DNA of 14,429 nucleotides. Origin: Methanothrix sp. Its GTDB lineage: Archaea; Halobacteriota; Methanosarcinia; Methanotrichales; Methanotrichaceae. The stretch covers positions 1 through 14,429 of the forward strand of contig JAAZNX010000047.1 in NCBI GenBank assembly GCA_012798025.1. The letters run 5' to 3'. The position numbers and the translations under genes are program-made. This document shows, in pieces, positions 14,147 through 14,429 of the stretch; positions within the stretch are counted from its first letter, which is position 1; each line of letters begins with the position of its first letter. Under the pieces are notes generated by a model. That model saw only the letters and a program-made list of their open reading frames with translations. It was not told the origin of the DNA and ran no database searches.

Positions 14147-14314
14147 CTAGGATATCGGCGGGGAAAAGGATGTAGATTGCTCAAAGAGAGACAAGAACTC
14201 TGTAAAGGCCAGATAAGAAAGCGCTGGATTAGATGCCCGCCCACAATTCGGACAGTAGACGTCCTGCTCTTTGGAAGGAGAAATACTTATGAAAATTATC
14301 CTTACAAAAAGTTT
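14147..14314 (-). pseudogene. Open frame with CPNCG zinc-knuckle, probably a remnant
   Basis: Just upstream of the DUF72 pseudogene, a minus-strand frame reads K-E-Q-D-V-Y-C-P-N-C-G-R-A-S-N-P-A (14272-14224) and continues in a helical phrase to TAG at 14149-14147, 5 nt before the DUF72 ATG. No ATG, GTG or TTG start exists between the preceding stop (14317) and the knuckle. It is therefore a 5'-truncated fragment, uses an unusual start, or is chance. A single CxxC without a partner pair would need another ligand to bind zinc. It overlaps the promoter region of the partial gene at 14353. Confidence 0.3.
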
Positions 14315-14339
14315 TTATTGTTTTACACAACGACATATT

Positions 14340-14346
14340 GAGGTGA
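14340..14346 (+). promoter_or_regulatory. Strong ribosome binding site of the partial 3'-edge gene
   Basis: GAGGTGA, 6 nt before the ATG at 14353, is a nearly full anti-SD match and sets that start. TTTTTATTG (14312-14320) upstream could be the TATA element. Confidence 0.65.
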
Positions 14347-14352
14347 ATTTCT

Positions 14353-14429
14353 ATGCCTCTGACTCAGACGGGCATTGACGCTCTTATATGGGCTTTGGCT
14401 CCTTCCTTTGCAGCTGGTCTTGCAATTCA
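14353..14429 (+). CDS. Unknown gene, first 25 codons (cut by window edge)
   Basis: ATG at 14353 begins M-P-L-T-Q-T-G-I-D-A-L-I-W-A-L-A-P-S-F-A and stays open to the window end. The hydrophobic stretch after residue 8 could be a membrane helix or a helical N-terminus. The strong SD supports a real gene. The family cannot be told from 25 residues. Confidence 0.6.
   Translation, partial: MPLTQTGIDALIWALAPSFAAGLAI

Noticed and set aside
13943-14341. 132-codon plus-strand frame over the DUF72 region
   Set aside because: It is antisense to the recognisable DUF72 remnant, lacks an SD, and its product is Arg/Pro-rich without family features.

Overview
The window looks like a chromosomal segment of a methanogenic euryarchaeon, most likely order Methanosarcinales and plausibly Methanothrix/Methanosaeta. 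The basis is a Hef-type helicase, a DUF2111 protein, the archaeal GTPase/DUF2073/Zn-ribbon cluster, TATA-type promoters about 25-30 nt upstream of starts, frequent GTG/TTG starts, and Methanothrix-like exported proteins. The genus is inferred from protein character and was not tested by a search. No rRNA, tRNA, CRISPR array or intact insertion sequence was seen.

Layout. (1) 1-789, minus: N-terminal 263 residues of a Hef/FANCM-like DEAH helicase, cut by the window edge; it diverges from region 2. (2) 987-3808, plus: an exported-protein island. Two tandem paralogues (987-1802 and 1850-2974) share a C-terminal domain ending in P-C-x-x-[IL]-D-C. A 435-bp spacer follows with a possible structured RNA and a long leader, then a small secreted protein with a repeated VLDLSTL motif (3410-3808). 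A 50-aa gene follows at 3838-3990. (3) 3995-5403, minus: a tight operon of Era-like GTPase, DUF2073 protein and Zn-ribbon protein, with a SPASM-like radical SAM gene upstream on the same strand (5457-6560). (4) 6662-11367, plus: argG (GTG start), DUF2111 protein and RimI-like acetyltransferase (4-nt overlap), then a long U32/DUF3656 protein. (5) 11368-12136, minus: a degraded TPR-like remnant and a receiver-only response regulator. (6) 12317-13854, plus: a four-helix membrane protein coupled to a CDF metal exporter with a Cys-rich tail; its divergent promoter region holds a 30-bp inverted repeat. (7) 13857-14429: a frameshifted DUF72 pseudogene, an open frame with a CPNCG knuckle, and the first 25 codons of an unknown gene.

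The housekeeping genes (arginine synthesis, RNA or protein modification, repair) are ordinary. The parts most worth a second look are the exported paralogue pair and the non-coding structures around it, the uncharacterised GTPase/DUF2073/Zn-ribbon operon, and the inverted repeat in front of the metal-transporter operon.
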